From: Albifimbria verrucaria
Lineage: Eukaryota; Ascomycota; Sordariomycetes; Hypocreales; Stachybotryaceae
Length of the DNA: 64,000 nt
Assembly (NCBI GenBank): GCA_020081605.1
Contig: JAHREC010000016.1
Span: forward strand, 1,178,001 to 1,242,000
Direction: 5' to 3'
In this document: one piece after another, positions 47,627 through 59,540 of the stretch
How the letters are laid out: each line of letters opens with the position of its first letter
Position numbering within the stretch: position 1 is the stretch's first letter
Program-made: the position numbers and the translations under genes
Notes under the pieces: generated by a model
The model's database searches: none
Told to the model about the DNA's origin: nothing
The model's input: the letters and a program-made list of their open reading frames with translations, nothing else

Positions 47627-49622
47627 TCAGCCTCGACTCAACCTCTCAAACCCAGAAGTCCATGATGCCGATACGGCTATGCCTCCTCTACATGTATTGT
47701 CTTTCACCCATTCACTTAAAACATAGTCCAGGTAACATATGCTGGAGGCACCTCTGGTCTTCCAGTACCTTCCCCTGTTCTTCTTGTCCGATGCACCCAC
47801 GCTCAACACCCCGTCTATCATTTCATATCCGACCGAACAGGCGCCGTGGCTAGCGCTGCTCGTGCTATCCTTCCTAGGTGGTGCGTCACCCACGCCCTCC
47901 TGGGCGCTTCGCTCGAGGAAGTTGGCCCAGAGCTCTGCGAGCGACTCCTTGTCCTTGGCGGAGCCGGGCTCGGAGAAGAGGTCGGCGTTGAGCGAGGGCG
48001 AGCTAGGCGTGCGGTGGAAGGGCGAAGCGGGGAGGCGCAGGCTGTTGCCGGAGGCGCCGGGTCGCGCAAGGCCGGCTTGCTCACGCTGCTCATCGGTCCA
48101 GTTGAGGTAGCCGGCCATGACTTGGAGAACCTGGAAACGCTTGGCGTCTCCACGGTCGAGGGTTAGGAAGTGTAGAAGGTGGTTTGTGACGATTTGCCTG
48201 AAGAAACTGGTCAATATGATACAAGTGAGCAACAGTGGTGTTATGTCGAAACGTACCTGTCAACGTTGTCTTCTGGCTTCGTCTTCTTGAGATAACGCAG
48301 TGCCTTTGTAAGGTGATCATTCAGCACGATGGCTTCATGTCGAAGCTTGCCTATCAGGAGATTCTTCTCCTTGACCTCCTTCTCAAACGGCGCCGTCCTC
48401 TCCAGCTCCTTGGCCAGCTCCGCCTTGGCCGTCTCAGCAGCAGTGGCACGCGCTTCCGCCTCCTGTAGCAGCCTCTTGTGCGCCTCGAGCTGCGACTCGG
48501 TTGTCTCAACCATCTCGCGCAGCTCCTCTTGCGAGCCTCTTGGATCTCACGGAGGGCGTTTTGAAGGTTGTCCACCAACGTGTTCTGGCTGTCACGCTCT
48601 GCGTTGGCGCTGTCGTAGGCTTGCCTCAGAGATGCCATCTGCTCCTCGAGCTCCGAGACCTTTTCGGCCAGGGTCTCCTTGATAGACCGCTCTTCCATGG
48701 CAATGACCTCCCACTCACCCATGGCATTAGACGTTGTCTCCATCTCCTCCTTCAGGTGTTGAACCACCCGCGTCAGCTCTTCCTTCTCTTTCTGCCAGTT
48801 TTGGGTGGAGAGGTTGCTCCGGCTGCGGAGCGTATTCAGCTCGCGCGTAGCGTCGTGCAGTTCCTCCTTCAACTTGGCGACGTCGTCGGTTGAAGACTGC
48901 GTCGAGTTCTGGAGTTCCTCGTTCTGCGCCTCGAGTTCTTGTATGCGATCCTTGGCCTCTTCTAGTTCCTCTCTATCGCGCTTGAGCCTCTCTCCGAGGG
49001 ACTCTCTAATCTGTTGAACTCGTCCGAGGAGGTTCTGGTATTGTTCCTCGGCATGGTCCTTCGCTGCGTTGCTCGTCTCGAGATCCGACTTTAGCTGAGT
49101 GACTTCTTGGCTGTGGTTTTCTTGTATGCTCTCGAGTTGCTTTCGGAGCTGCTCGACTTCGGCCCTCAGGGCCTCCTGATCTTTGGTCAGGGCGTCTAGC
49201 TTCGCTGACGTATCCGAGTCCGGCGACTGTTGCGTAGGGAGACGGCGCTCCCGTTACTCGTGGGCTCGACCGCATGGCCGTTGCTTTCGGTCTGGGGCTT
49301 TTCGTCATCCGGCGCATCCTACAGTTGAGAGATGTCAGTGACAAAGGAAGTAAGGCAGGCCGTTTCAGCGTTGAGATGCGTACAGCTTGGGTCGGCGTCT
49401 CGGGCTCATCATCGGCGTCGTCCTGATCCTGCTTCCCATCGCCGTTGCTGGTCTGGATCGGCTCCTTGTTCTTGTTGGCGTTCTTCTTCTTTTTGTTGTT
49501 CTTCTTCTTGGGCGCTGTTCACACGGGCATCGTCAGAACACAATGTCCTTTTCATATGGAGGGGCTCCCAACATACCCGAGCTCGACCCCTGGGTTGGGT
49601 CGGCGGCAGCCGTTGAGGACAT
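47627..49622 (-). CDS. RUD3: Rud3/GMAP-210-like Golgi coiled-coil protein (GRAB domain)
   Basis: Cis-Golgi tether. Exons 49622-49577, 49514-49384, 49318-48257 and 48197-47627. Acidic/lysine-rich N-terminus (KKNNKKKKNANKNKE), a central coiled coil of about 280 residues (heptads such as KDQEALRAEVEQLRKQLESI, LKEELHDATRELNTLRS and KEEMETTSNAMGEWEVIAME), then the GRAB Arf1-binding region: IGKLRHEAIVLNDHLTKALR, KPEDNVDRQIVTNHLLHFLT and VMAGYLNWTDEQREQAGLAR. Two missing bases (near 49241, SAVSL-PTQQSP, and near 48527, EAR-KEELREMV) keep splice phases consistent. The C-terminus is uncertain: the open frame ends at 47627, but another frame ending VRSDMK at 47818 looks more family-like and would need further indels. 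Confidence 0.88.
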
Positions 49623-50488
49623 GTTTGGCGAGGAAGATGGCGACCAAGCCTTGACGGGGCCGGCTGGATGTTCCTACGTCAATTGACCCAGCGGTGGTTC
49701 CCACGCGGCAGGGAGTCGTGGCCAAAGGCAAAGGGCGTGATGGAGTGCTGGATTGGGTGGGTTGAGGTGTGTACAGTACAGCGTGGTCGCTACGATGCGG
49801 TACAGGGTAGGGGTCACATGCAGCAGCACCGAGTACCTGGCACGGTACCAATGCAGCTAGGGAAGTGAGACGCTCTTCTCGTAAACGAGATGAAGTGAAT
49901 TCCATTGAGAAACTAGGGTGGTTGTGTCTCTCGATTTTGGGCGAGTTGCTGGGCTCGCCTGGTTTATGGCACTGCCTCTCATCTCATAGCATCTTGTTGT
50001 ATGTTCAAGTTGCAGGGTGTAAAGCCATTCTCAAGATAAGAACATAAACAGTCCCTGTCAAACGTAAAACGTCCTTGAAGATCCACAACGCATGCCGGCC
50101 TTCTCATTGGATGGCGCACATCGGGATCGCTCTAAATCGTCAGCCATATAACTGGCGTCTTTTCTGGCTTCGCGAATTTTTTCCTTTTTTCTTCTTCATC
50201 TTACAAACCATCTTCGCCATCACACTTCTGAATAAGACCATATTCCCGTGGCTTTTTCATAATCTCGCGCGAAGTAGATCGTATTGCCTTTCATAATCCC
50301 ATGGCTGCTCTTTTCAAGTGGGTGCTTTGGGTTCGCTTATGTGCGGACATTTCACATGCTCGAGATGCAATTTTTATAGAGAAACCAGCTTGGTGACCAT
50401 GTCCTAATGTTTGTACCGTGATAAAAGAATCAAATTACGCCTTTTACATCGCTATCGTAGTGTCCTGCAATACCGACCAACCTCTCAA
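49623..50488. other. intergenic spacer; RUD3 upstream region
   Basis: 866 bp. Nothing recognised beyond RUD3 promoter position and NOP15 3' flank. Confidence 0.5.
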
Positions 50489-51709
50489 CTAAGCCTTTGC
50501 CTTCTTACCCTTGCCGGCTGCCTTGGTCGCTTTTGACTTGGTAGCCTTGGCCTTGGGAGCAGAAACCGTCTTGGCCTCTTCTGCCGCGGGCTCCTCCTGG
50601 GCCTCCACGGCTGGCTCCGCGACCTCCTCGGTCTCCGTCGCCGCAGGCGGTGCCTCAATGGCCATGGCCTCTCCATCGCCGTTCTCAATCGCAGCCGGCG
50701 CAGGCGCGTCCTTCAGGTCCGGGGAGCGAAGTCGTAGCCGAGCGCCTTGAGCTTCTCTGCCTGCTGCGCGCGCTTGTTCTTCTCCCGGGAAATCTTACCC
50801 TTCCAAGCCGTCTCGGACAGGGGCTTCTCAAGCTTCTTGCCCGCCATCTTGTTCCAGGGACCTTCTTGAACCTCTTGTTGGCTCCCTTGAAGAGGTCCTC
50901 GTGGATCTGCTCCTTAGGGAGGACCTTGCACTTGAGGATGTGGCCAAACAGCAGGTAGTTGTCCATGGTCTTGGCGACGATATCCGCGGTGCTCGCCTCC
51001 GCGAACTCGACAAAGGCAAAGTGCTTGCTGGCACCCGTCTTCTTGTTGCGCGATAACCTCAGCTTGGTGATGGGGCCAAACTGTGAAAAGTACTGCTTCA
51101 TCTCGTGCTCGTAGAAACCGTGGGGATGCGGCCGACGTAGATGACGCCGGGCTCCTCGTCGGCGGCGTTGGCGCCCTTTGCGTTCTTCGCAATCTTGGGA
51201 GCCTTGCCTACATCCTGGCCAGGCTTGAAGAGCGACTTGTTCTTGGCGCCATCGTCGTTCTCGGGGTCAATCTGAGCCACGAGGGCCTGGACGTTGTCCT
51301 CCTCCTCGTTCTCCGAGTCAGAGTCCTCCTCAGGCACCTCGATGTGGGTTTCCTCGGCCGGCTTCTTCACCTCTTCCTCCTTGGTCTCCTTGGTCTCCTT
51401 GGTCTCCTTGGCCTTCTTGTTGGCAGGCTTAGCGCTGGGCGACTGCTTGGTCGACTTCTGCTTCTTCAGCGACACAGGGGATGACTCTTCGGCGGCTGCG
51501 ATGGAGAGGTTAGCACATGGCTGGGAGCAAAGAGGAATTCGTGCAACTTACCCTTGCGCTTGGCCTGCACAGGCTTCTTCTTCTGCGCGGCAGCGGCAGG
51601 CTTTTCGGCCTTTTCGCTGGTAGCGGCGGCTATAAACCCAATGTTAGAATTGCATCATATTATGAGGACTGGGGCGCTTACGCTTTCTTTTCCTGAGTTC
51701 GGGCGCCAT
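50489..51709 (-). CDS. NOP15: nucleolar RRM protein Nop15 (NIFK-like), 60S biogenesis
   Basis: Pre-60S assembly factor that binds ITS2. Short first exon 51709-51682 (MAPELRKRK), a second near 51630-51553, then the main exon from about 51500. Low-complexity acidic/basic N-terminus with KETKETKETKEEEVKKP repeats. One RRM: GVIYVGRIPHGFYEHEMKQY (RNP2), QFGPITKLRLSRNKKTGASK, HFAFVEFAEASTADIVAKTM (RNP1) and NYLLFGHILKCKVL. Then WNKMAGKKLEKPLSETAWKG and a long Ala/Lys/Glu tail ending KAKA. Three missing bases: near 51120 (RIP-HGFYEH), 50859 (KKVP-WNKM) and 50721 (DFAP-PDLKD). The CDS shares a 452-bp divergent region with the SMN gene. Confidence 0.93.
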
Positions 51710-52161
51710 TGTTAATATGTAGCAATGTGATACTGTCGTTGCTACCGACAATCTAGATTTGCGCGCCGAGTAAAAATTTGGGATTCTGCCGTGGAATTGA
51801 GCGGTCAAGGGTCGCTATCAGTTTATCGCCCATATTTTGGTGGCGGGGTCCAGAGGGTCTAGCTGGATGCAGGCGCCTTAATAGGCTCCGCGACTAAGAA
51901 CAAACGCCCTAAGACTTGATCAGTGCAGCAGGCAGAGCCAGGCAATAGCGCAGCCCACGGCTCACACGCGAACTTGACCTTGTTGGCTGAGGAATCCTAC
52001 ATTGTCATATTCCATGTTAAAGAGCTGTCTTCTCCTTCAATCTGACTCAACTTGGCTTGCTTGCTCCACAAACTGACGGTCTTGCTTCGTCGTATTTTTT
52101 AGATTTATCATATTCTCAAGCTTCGAAGCTCTGTTACCTGAGGTGAACATCAACAATCAAG
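51710..52161. promoter_or_regulatory. divergent promoter NOP15 / SMN
   Basis: 452 bp between start codons of two RNA-processing genes; no TATA box seen. Confidence 0.5.
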
Positions 52162-52924
52162 ATGGAAAAGAAGTCGGGACAGCTCAGTCACGATGAGATT
52201 TGGGACGACTCTGCGCTGGTCAACTCATGGAACCAGGCTCTAGAAGAATACAAGGTAAAGCTGACAACCTCAGAACACGTGGGCTGCACTAAGCTTTTGT
52301 TGCAGAAATACCACAGCATACATGCAAAGGGCGGCAAGCTCAAGGACTTAGACCAAGCTGGCCTCAACCTCAACACGTCAGTAGCCACCCTCGAAACACT
52401 CCTACTCACACATTTCCAAGATGGCACTCACACAGATGCGACAGTGACGCCGAGAGAAACTTACAGGGCAATGTCACGGAAGACGGACCGGAACAGCCCG
52501 AAGCCGAGGAGTTGAGCAGCACGGGGAGGCGCTGGGCTGGAAGATCAGGTAGGCGAGCCTTCTTGGACGACGATCTGCGGCATCCAAGAAACTGCAATGA
52601 TTCCCTGCGGTTTCATGCAGGCCAAAGGTTAACGAGGTTTAGGTGCCAACGATTGCGAACACGGGAGGACCATCGACAAACGAAGCGCATGCCATGCCTG
52701 CGATTCCTCCTCAGCTTGTTATGGGATCAGGTGAGTTGGGACGATTAGGAACATGGTTCCGCGACAGTGACAGCCAGGGATGGAGCTGATCTTACCCCGT
52801 GCCTCTAGTCCGCGACGAGAACCTGAAGAAACTACTCATGTCCTGGTACTACGCTGGCTACTACACCGGGCTCTACGAGGGCCAGCAGCAGGCGAACCAG
52901 GAGGCTCCACAGAAGGGCTCGTAG
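52162..52924 (+). CDS. SMN1: survival-of-motor-neuron (SMN) homologue
   Basis: Small protein of the SMN complex that assembles Sm rings on snRNAs. N-terminal Gemin2-binding motif DEIWDDSALVNSWNQALEEY, then KYHSIHAKG after a 51-nt intron (52255-52305) that has no stop and keeps frame if retained. The C-terminal YG box KLLMSWYYAGYYTGLYEGQQ is textbook; no Tudor domain, as in fission yeast. Further introns near 52548-52620 and 52732-52810. The middle is disrupted: shifts near 52445 and 52525, and an unresolved join near 52640 where a TAG appears. I therefore trust both ends but not the exact middle. The last exon begins around 52811 (VRDENLKK) and ends at 52924. Confidence 0.85.
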
Positions 52925-54933
52925 CTGGGGTGATGCACACAGTAAGATTGCGAAAGAGGGAAGAGGGCTGCAGGCTTGGTTTCGTGGCACGGCCGTTGTG
53001 CGTTTACGTGCCGCTCCTGCGACGCAGTCCGTTGCGGATGCTATAGGACGGGTGCATTATACATGCCGTTTTCGACAGGCTAGGCCGGGTTCTGAGCACA
53101 GAGCTTGACCTGTGCGGAAGCGGGAAAGGGACATGGCCCTCTTGGCTGGGGGAATAGGACAGGCAACGGGCTGTCTCGCCTTTGGCAAGATCCTGCTTGG
53201 CCCAAGCACTACCGGCCGCCTATAGTGCTTGGCGGAGGTGCGAGAGTCTGGACCGGCGGCACAGGAGGCTCGTCGCCAATGACGTTGGGCGGGCCATGAC
53301 GGGGTAGGAGATGGGATGGAAGAGGAGGGCCTTTTTTCTTCTTCTTCTTACCTGCCTGCACATATGGACTCTGGGCAGGGATTGACTGTCAATAACCACG
53401 AGATACCCATGCAAACTATTGAAATGGACTCCGTGTCGTGTTTGCCTTACCACCCAGTCAAAGGGGGAAATCTGTTTCTACCTTGATTGATGGAGACAAA
53501 AACCCAACCCCGGGAAAAAAATCTCAGATCGTCTGGTCTCGCGAAACGATTGAGGTGACCGGTGCCAGGGCCCATGGCGGTGCTGAAAGGGGATGGTCAG
53601 GCACGACGTTGAAGGAGCAAGGAACCGTCCGTATTCCGTGAGCCGACCAAGCAGGATCAGCGTTTGAAGAGGCGTGGCATTGGCGCGATGAGACACAGAT
53701 GGGATAGCCCCTTGTGGGGGACGGCCTGATAAGTGTTGTAGAAGGTGTATCAGCCTTCAGGAGACGAGGTTTCACCTGGGGCGGCAACGGTTGGAGGGTT
53801 TCAGCCACCTCCAACAACGCCAGCCAAGCTTTCGGCTTGAGGTAGGTCCGTGCAGGGAACTTGGCTTGTGCTGGCGATGATACAGGCTGCACTGCCCCGC
53901 AACCTTGCCGTGACGGGGTAGAGAGAGGGAGAAGGTGAGGGCATCCACGCAAGGCACAGGGCTAGGATTGGGTACCACTGCCGGTTCTGGGCGGGAAGGG
54001 GAGAAGGAGAAAAAGAGAGGCTTGCCAGGTCCCTGGAAGGGTCACTCGACTGACATGCCGTGCTGTGCCGTTCGCGGTTTAGTGCGCCGTGGCTAGTGTA
54101 AGTGTCGTCGTTCCAGGCTCTTAATAGGGCGTTGTATAAGTCGCTGGTTGTCATGGGATGGGGAGCACGCAAAGGCCAGAGATTAATCCAGAATGAAGAG
54201 GAAAGAAAAAAAAACCGTCCAATTGACGACCTGCCAGCTAGGCACATCATCTGATGAGCATCGCAGGAATTACCCGCTTCAGCGGCCACCGTCGCTCGAC
54301 ACCCTCAACGCCGTGGCCACCGTTGTAGCAGGATCTGTCGTCAGCGCAGCGAACTCGTCTGGGCGGCTACCCTTTGGGCCAAGGGCGCAGGGATGGGGCC
54401 AAGCCAAGGGGAACAAGTGAACAAGGGAACAGGGGACCAGGGACAAGGCCAAACACCATCCGAGACGTCTAGCCGTCGCAGCGCAAACTCCCTGCCTCGA
54501 CGCGCCGCTCCTCTGGCCTGGCCTGGCTGCCCGGACTACCCATCTTCCGAAACCATGCACGGCGGGCGGATGGGATTGTTTCAAGCCCCTCGACTTGGGA
54601 TGCAACCGCCACGGACGGCGAACCGCCTCGCTCGACGCTGGATAAAAGGACCCCATCGTCGCCAGTTTCCCCGTTTGTTTCCTCCCTCATCTCATTCTCT
54701 CTCTCTCACACAGCAAAGAGTTCCTTGGGTGTTTGCCTCTCTTTTCGTCTTTCCTTTCCATTCTTCACGAGCAGGCCCTCGCTTTAATCAATTAACTTGA
54801 CCATCACGATCGCTTGGCCGATTCGTTCATTACACACAATACATCCTTTGATAGGACCAGCATATTCATACCCACCTCCACATCCCTCTCTTTCGACGAG
54901 CAGATACCTTGATACCCCTTGCTTTTTGTCACC
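52925..54933. other. 2-kb spacer upstream of cupredoxin gene
   Basis: No gene recognised. Ends in a typical fungal promoter: TATA-like ATAAAAG at 54641-54648, then a CT-rich tract (CTCTCTCTCTC near 54697) and a pyrimidine-rich leader to the ATG at 54934. Confidence 0.5.
54641..54648 (+). promoter_or_regulatory. TATA-like element of cupredoxin gene
   Basis: GATAAAAG 287 nt upstream of the start codon, followed by a CT-rich initiator region; typical of strongly expressed fungal genes. Confidence 0.5.
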
Positions 54934-55956
54934 ATGAAGTTCTCCACCGCCATCGCTCTGGCCCTTGCGCCTCTCTCCATGGCCCGCACCGTCCGCAAGG
55001 AGGTCGTCCGCCGCGAGATCCTCGAGGGTCGCGCTGCCGCTCTCGCCCACGGCATGAAGGGCCACGGCATCACCGCCCAGTCCCAGACCAACATCGTCAT
55101 CATCTGGGCCAACCCCGGTGGCGGCGCTCAAACCACCGTCATCAACGAGCAGGTCACCGTCATCACCGGCGGCACTCCCACTCAGGCTCCCGGCGCTCCT
55201 CCCCTGAGGCCGGCAAGGAGGCTCCCACCAGCACCACTCCCATCGCCGCTGCTACCCACACCGTCAAGGTCGGTGGTCCCGGAGGCCTGACCTACCAGCC
55301 CGATCAGCTCCAGAACGTCCCCGTTGGCGACGTCGTCGTCTTCGAGTTCCTGTCTCAGAACCACACCATCACCCAGTCTCCCTTTGACACCCCTTGCGAC
55401 GCCATTGAGGGTGGCATGGACTCTGGCTTCCAGGCCAACCCCAACAACACCGTCGTCCCTGCTCCTCAGGTCGCTATGCAAGTCATGACCGACAAGCCTC
55501 TCTGTAAGCAGCCTCGATTCCACCACTTCTCACTTCCTCTTTGCTAACATCTTCCAGGGTTCTACTGCAAGCAGGGCAACCACTGCGGTGCTGGCATGGT
55601 CTTCTCCATCAACCCCACTGCCGCGAAGACTCAGGCTCAGTTCCAGGCTCTCGCCATCGCTCAGAAGGGCAAAGGCAAGGCTACACCCATCACTGGCGGA
55701 GAGCCTCTTCCTCCTCCTGCTGAGGGTGGTGCTGCTGCTCCTCCCGCCGCTTCTCCCGCTCCTCCTGCTGCTGCTCCTCCTGCCGCTCCCCGGCTGGTGC
55801 TCCCGCGGGCGCCACTCCCGGCCAAGGCGTCATCGAAGGCGGTGCCTGCACATGCTTCGTCCAGTGCAGCGCCGGCGGCTTCCCTCACCCGATCAGGGCG
55901 TTGGCTCTGTCGGCGGTGTCGGCGGTGCCATTCCTCTGGCGGCCATGAAGCTGTAA
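54934..55956 (+). CDS. secreted cupredoxin (extracellular serine/Ala/Pro-rich protein)
   Basis: Exons 54934-55503 and 55558-55956. Signal peptide MKFSTAIALALAPLSMA, a pro-like basic segment (RTVRKEVVRREILEGRAAAL), a cupredoxin domain (HTVKVGGPGGLTYQPDQLQN, VPVGDVVVFEFLSQNHTITQ) and copper ligands intact: His in NHTI, then Cys, His and Met in FYCKQGNHCGAGM. The C-terminus is Ala/Pro/Gly-rich ending in a short hydrophobic stretch (GGVGGAIPLAAMKL), possibly a weak GPI signal. Three missing bases (near 55203, 55788 and 55888); exon lengths plus three give 972 nt, 323 residues. Fungal relatives are wall-associated and often induced during host contact; the role here is inferred only. Confidence 0.85.
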
Positions 55957-56533
55957 GAAGGGCGCGCTTAATGGAAAGATTGGTTTGGACTTCTTGGGTG
56001 TTTAATGAGTAACTTTCGTAGACTTGGGACGTTCACACAGAGACTGCCTGGCGCGGTATGACTCTTGATGGTGTGAGGATATATGACTGGTTCGTATAAT
56101 ATCTGGATGTATTAATGGTCAAAATTTAAGACGATTCCCCTACTTTTTGTTTGCCATGGTCCGAGTGAAGTTTGTGCTGGTTTTTTGTGACAAGTCTGCT
56201 TTTTCATCAGTGTGAATGATGCTTGGAAAGCCAAATGATCAAATATGTTCAAGGAATTCGGTTCAACCAAGCCAATTCACAAAGACGGAATAACGCAGAG
56301 CGTTGCGAGGGGCGGAATGCCCATCACCTGCGCACAGCAGAAGAGCACCACGAAACGCTCGCATTGGTAGATGGAAATTTGTTGTATAATAGCTAGTTGA
56401 TCCTTTCGCCAAAATTCGCAGCCCGAGCTCCATTCACCGCTTCGCCTGTGTTGTCCCAACATGATTTCGTATCTTGCGTCGACACCCTAGAGAAAACGCG
56501 CCTCTGTCGTTCGTCTTCGATAGGTGTCGTGCT
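55957..56533. other. convergent 3' region, cupredoxin / SERF
   Basis: 577 bp, AT-rich 3' flanks; no gene recognised. Confidence 0.5.
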
Positions 56534-56860
56534 CTATTTCTTGGCTCCCTCGGCGGCCTTCTTCGCCTCGGCTGTTGCGGCAAATATTTGTGTCAGACGT
56601 GTCGGGTCTCCTTCATGCATCCAAGGAAAGGGGGAAAGGAGGGAAACGTACCGGCAGCCTGCTTTTGTCGCATAATCTCGGCGGCCGACTCCTTGGCGCG
56701 CTGCATCTCAGTGCCGCTCATGCTGTTTCCTTTTTCTAACGAGGCTGCCGTTAGCTAGAGGTTCGGGTATCCAAGCGTTGCTAGAGGGGAGACGTACCAT
56801 GCTGGCCTGCTTCTTGAGGTTGGCCTCACGGGCTTTGTCACGCTGGTTACCGCGGGCCAT
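56534..56860 (-). CDS. 4F5/SERF-family small protein
   Basis: About 60 residues over three exons (56860-56798, then about 56734-56651, then about 56572-56534). It starts MARGNQRDKAREANLKKQ, the 4F5 signature, followed after the first intron by GNSMSGTEMQRAKESAAEIM and a charged tail AEAKKAAEGAKK. The A-run at the start of exon 2 (five bases) must be six for the frame to continue (ASM-KKGNSM). Family members are disordered, highly charged proteins that bind RNA and amyloid-prone proteins. Length and charge fit well. Divergent from the HisRS gene. Confidence 0.82.
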
Positions 56861-57672
56861 GGCGAATGCGATTCGGGAGGTCGAGGAACGGGGAAGTCTG
56901 GTTGGAGCAAGCCGCAGCGTGAGATGGTAGGTTGGGAGGTGTCGAGGGAAATTTTGCAAGGGAGAAGTTTGGCCACGCTGATAGGCTGCCTCCCATGTGC
57001 CACCTAAGGCTGTGTCCTGAATATTGAATTTTGGAGTTTAGGGGCTCCAGCCAATCGGAGTAGTGCAGGGGTCGTCAAGCGCGGCTCCAAGCGCGGCGTT
57101 GGAAGAGGCTCTGTCTCGATGAGACACATCCTTGTCACTTCTGGCGATACGTTGAAGATGCTATAAACAGAGCCGGCGGCTATCCGTAAATAAAATCATT
57201 GTCCAATTCGTGGCTTTGGATTTCTACCGTAGGCTTTGATATCCGCAACTTTGAATTATCGAGGTGGTCAATGCTGATGATGACATGCAGCCCTTGGCAA
57301 TGGCCATGTCGTCCTTTTTGGGCATATTTAGCCAAGTGATGGGTGTCTTTGTGAACGCTTAGGACATATTCATGACAAGAAAAAATATCAAAATCAATTG
57401 CTCAAAGGCCTGCACTTTACACTTATGAGAAACTTTTTAGGAGTTCCATATTCAACAGAAACGCAGCATCTAGTTAGGTATCGTAAGCCGGCGTGACTTA
57501 CACCCATATCTGTATACCAATCTTGTCCCTCCTCAGCTTGTTGGTCAGACAGCCTGAGATAGGTGCCCCGCCTTGGTTGAGTCACAGTACACATATTTCA
57601 ACGTTTCTACCAGTAACTTTACGACTTCTATAATGATTCATTCTTTGTTCGTTAGATTGTGTTGTAGCAAAA
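56861..57672. promoter_or_regulatory. divergent region SERF / HisRS
   Basis: 812 bp marking the drop in GC towards the right edge; AT-rich at 57340-57440. No gene recognised. Confidence 0.5.
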
Positions 57673-59139
57673 ATGGCAGCCAGAGACTCCCTGCTGTCTC
57701 GCTCGAATGCGCAGCTTAAAACTCCAAAAGGAACTCGCGATTGGGTTGGCCCTGATCTTCTCCTCCGTGATCGTATCTTGTAAGTCCATTCCATCATGTG
57801 TTGCATTCATATTATGCTAACCTTCACCAGTCAGATTGCCAGTGACACGTTCAAACGCCACGGGGTATTCCACTAGACACCCCAGTCTTCGAACTCCGGA
57901 GCGTTCTTTCAGAAAAATACGGTGAAGATCAACGACTTATCTATAACATCGAAGACCAAGGCGGCGAGCTATGCTCCTTGCGTTATGACTTGACTGTCCC
58001 GTTCGCTCGTTGGTTGGCCATGCACAGCAATGTCAAGCAGATCAAGCGCTACCAGATTGCAAAGGTCTACCGCCGTGATCAGCCTGCCATATCCCGTGGC
58101 CGGCTTCGAGAATTTTATCAATGTGACTTTGATATTGCTGGCGCCTACGACGCTATGATTCCTGACTCTGAGATTATCCGAGTGATATATGAGGTTTTCC
58201 GTGCCCTCGATCTCGAAGTTGTCGTCAAGATCAACCACAGGAAAATTCTTGATGGTTTGTTCACAGTTGCTGGTGTTCCGCCAGAGAAATTACGACTCAT
58301 CAGCTCAGCTGTGGATAAACTTGACAAGGCATCGTGGGATGAGGTCAAGAAAGAGATGATAGAGGAAAAGGTCTCTCAGAAACAGTTGCAGACCGAGTCG
58401 GCGAATATGTAAGGCGCAGTGGTAGCATGGAAGAAACCCTCGAGGTTTTAAAGTCAGACCAACAATTGATGGCAAATGAGGATGCGAAGGCAGGTGTTGC
58501 TGACATGGGGCTTCTTGCCCAATATCTCAAGGCTATGAACGTTTCCGGTATAATGTCTTTTGATCTTTCACTTGCAAGGGGTCTTGATTACTACACTGGG
58601 CTTATCTACGAAGTCGTCATTAAGCCCGAACAGGACCAGTCAATCCATGTTGGTAGTGTTGCAGCTGGCGGCCGTTACGATAATCTTGTCGGCATGTATG
58701 GCAAGCGTGCCGTTTCTTGCGTTGGGGTATCATTTGGCGTGGACCGCATCTTTACAATTCTAGAGGCGCGCCAAAATAAGAAGAACAAAAAGGAATACGG
58801 GCGCGAGATCGATGTATACATCATGGCAGCAGGTGGTAAAGGCTTTGATGGGCTTCTCCAGGAGCGCATGGCAGTTGCTAGTGAGCTTTGGGATGCTGGC
58901 ATTCGGGCAGAGTTCCATGCCAAGGTTAAACCGAAGATGTTGCAGCAATTTAATGCTTCGGAAGATGTTCCTGTTGCAGTCGTTCTTGGTGATGATGAAT
59001 TGGCGGCTGGTCAGGTTCGTTTAAAAGACACCCGGGCAGGTGACAAGGAAGCCACAGAGAAGAACCGAGGAGAGCTTGTCAAAGAGAGGATCTTGTTAAA
59101 GAAGTAAAGAAATTGTTGGAAAAGATAGCATCAGAGTAA
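57673..59139 (+). CDS. HTS1: histidyl-tRNA synthetase, short form
   Basis: Class II synthetase charging tRNA-His. Exons 57673-57779 and 57831-59139. Motif 1 region ([20 protein letters not shown]), TVPFARW, motif 2 ([20 protein letters not shown] then [11 protein letters not shown]), HisA signature [10 protein letters not shown], motif 3 ([11 protein letters not shown] and [11 protein letters not shown]), and the anticodon-binding domain ([20 protein letters not shown]). Three missing bases at 57862-57865, 58366-58369 and 59081-59083; restored 1419 nt, 472 residues. The third correction extends the end from 59107 to 59139 ([16 protein letters not shown]). No mitochondrial presequence is obvious. 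It lacks the lysine-rich insert I associate with Sordariomycete HisRS between YYTG and AAGGRYD, and its third codon positions look less GC-rich than those of TSR1 or PRE8. It could be the sole copy or a paralogue. Confidence 0.93.
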
Positions 59140-59540
59140 GAATGGATTTCGCTGAGAGGAACTTGAACCAAACCATAACATTTCATTCATTGTATATAAT
59201 GAAGCTAAAGGAATTGCTGGCATTCATCATTTTCGAGACTGGCGGACGCCCTGAAAAGTAACTTCGCGCGCTGAAAAGACTCGCAAGGATGACACATCCT
59301 GGCGGCCCTGGTAGGGTTGTCTAATTGTTAACTTAGTTGGTGCTTACTATGCAGGTCGAACCAACCACCTACATGCAGGGACCAACAAGGCAACTCGCTT
59401 CATCACTACATAATTTTCCTTCCTTATTTTGGAGACCCAAAAGTTCTCCTTCGCGGGTTTGTTGATTAGTTCCATGACAAAAATCGTGCTTCAAACCCAA
59501 CGCAGTGACCCAATATCCGCAACCAAAGCCAGCTGACATC
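59140..59540. other. short spacer HisRS / P450
   Basis: 401 bp, AT-rich, no feature recognised; P450 promoter position. Confidence 0.5.
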
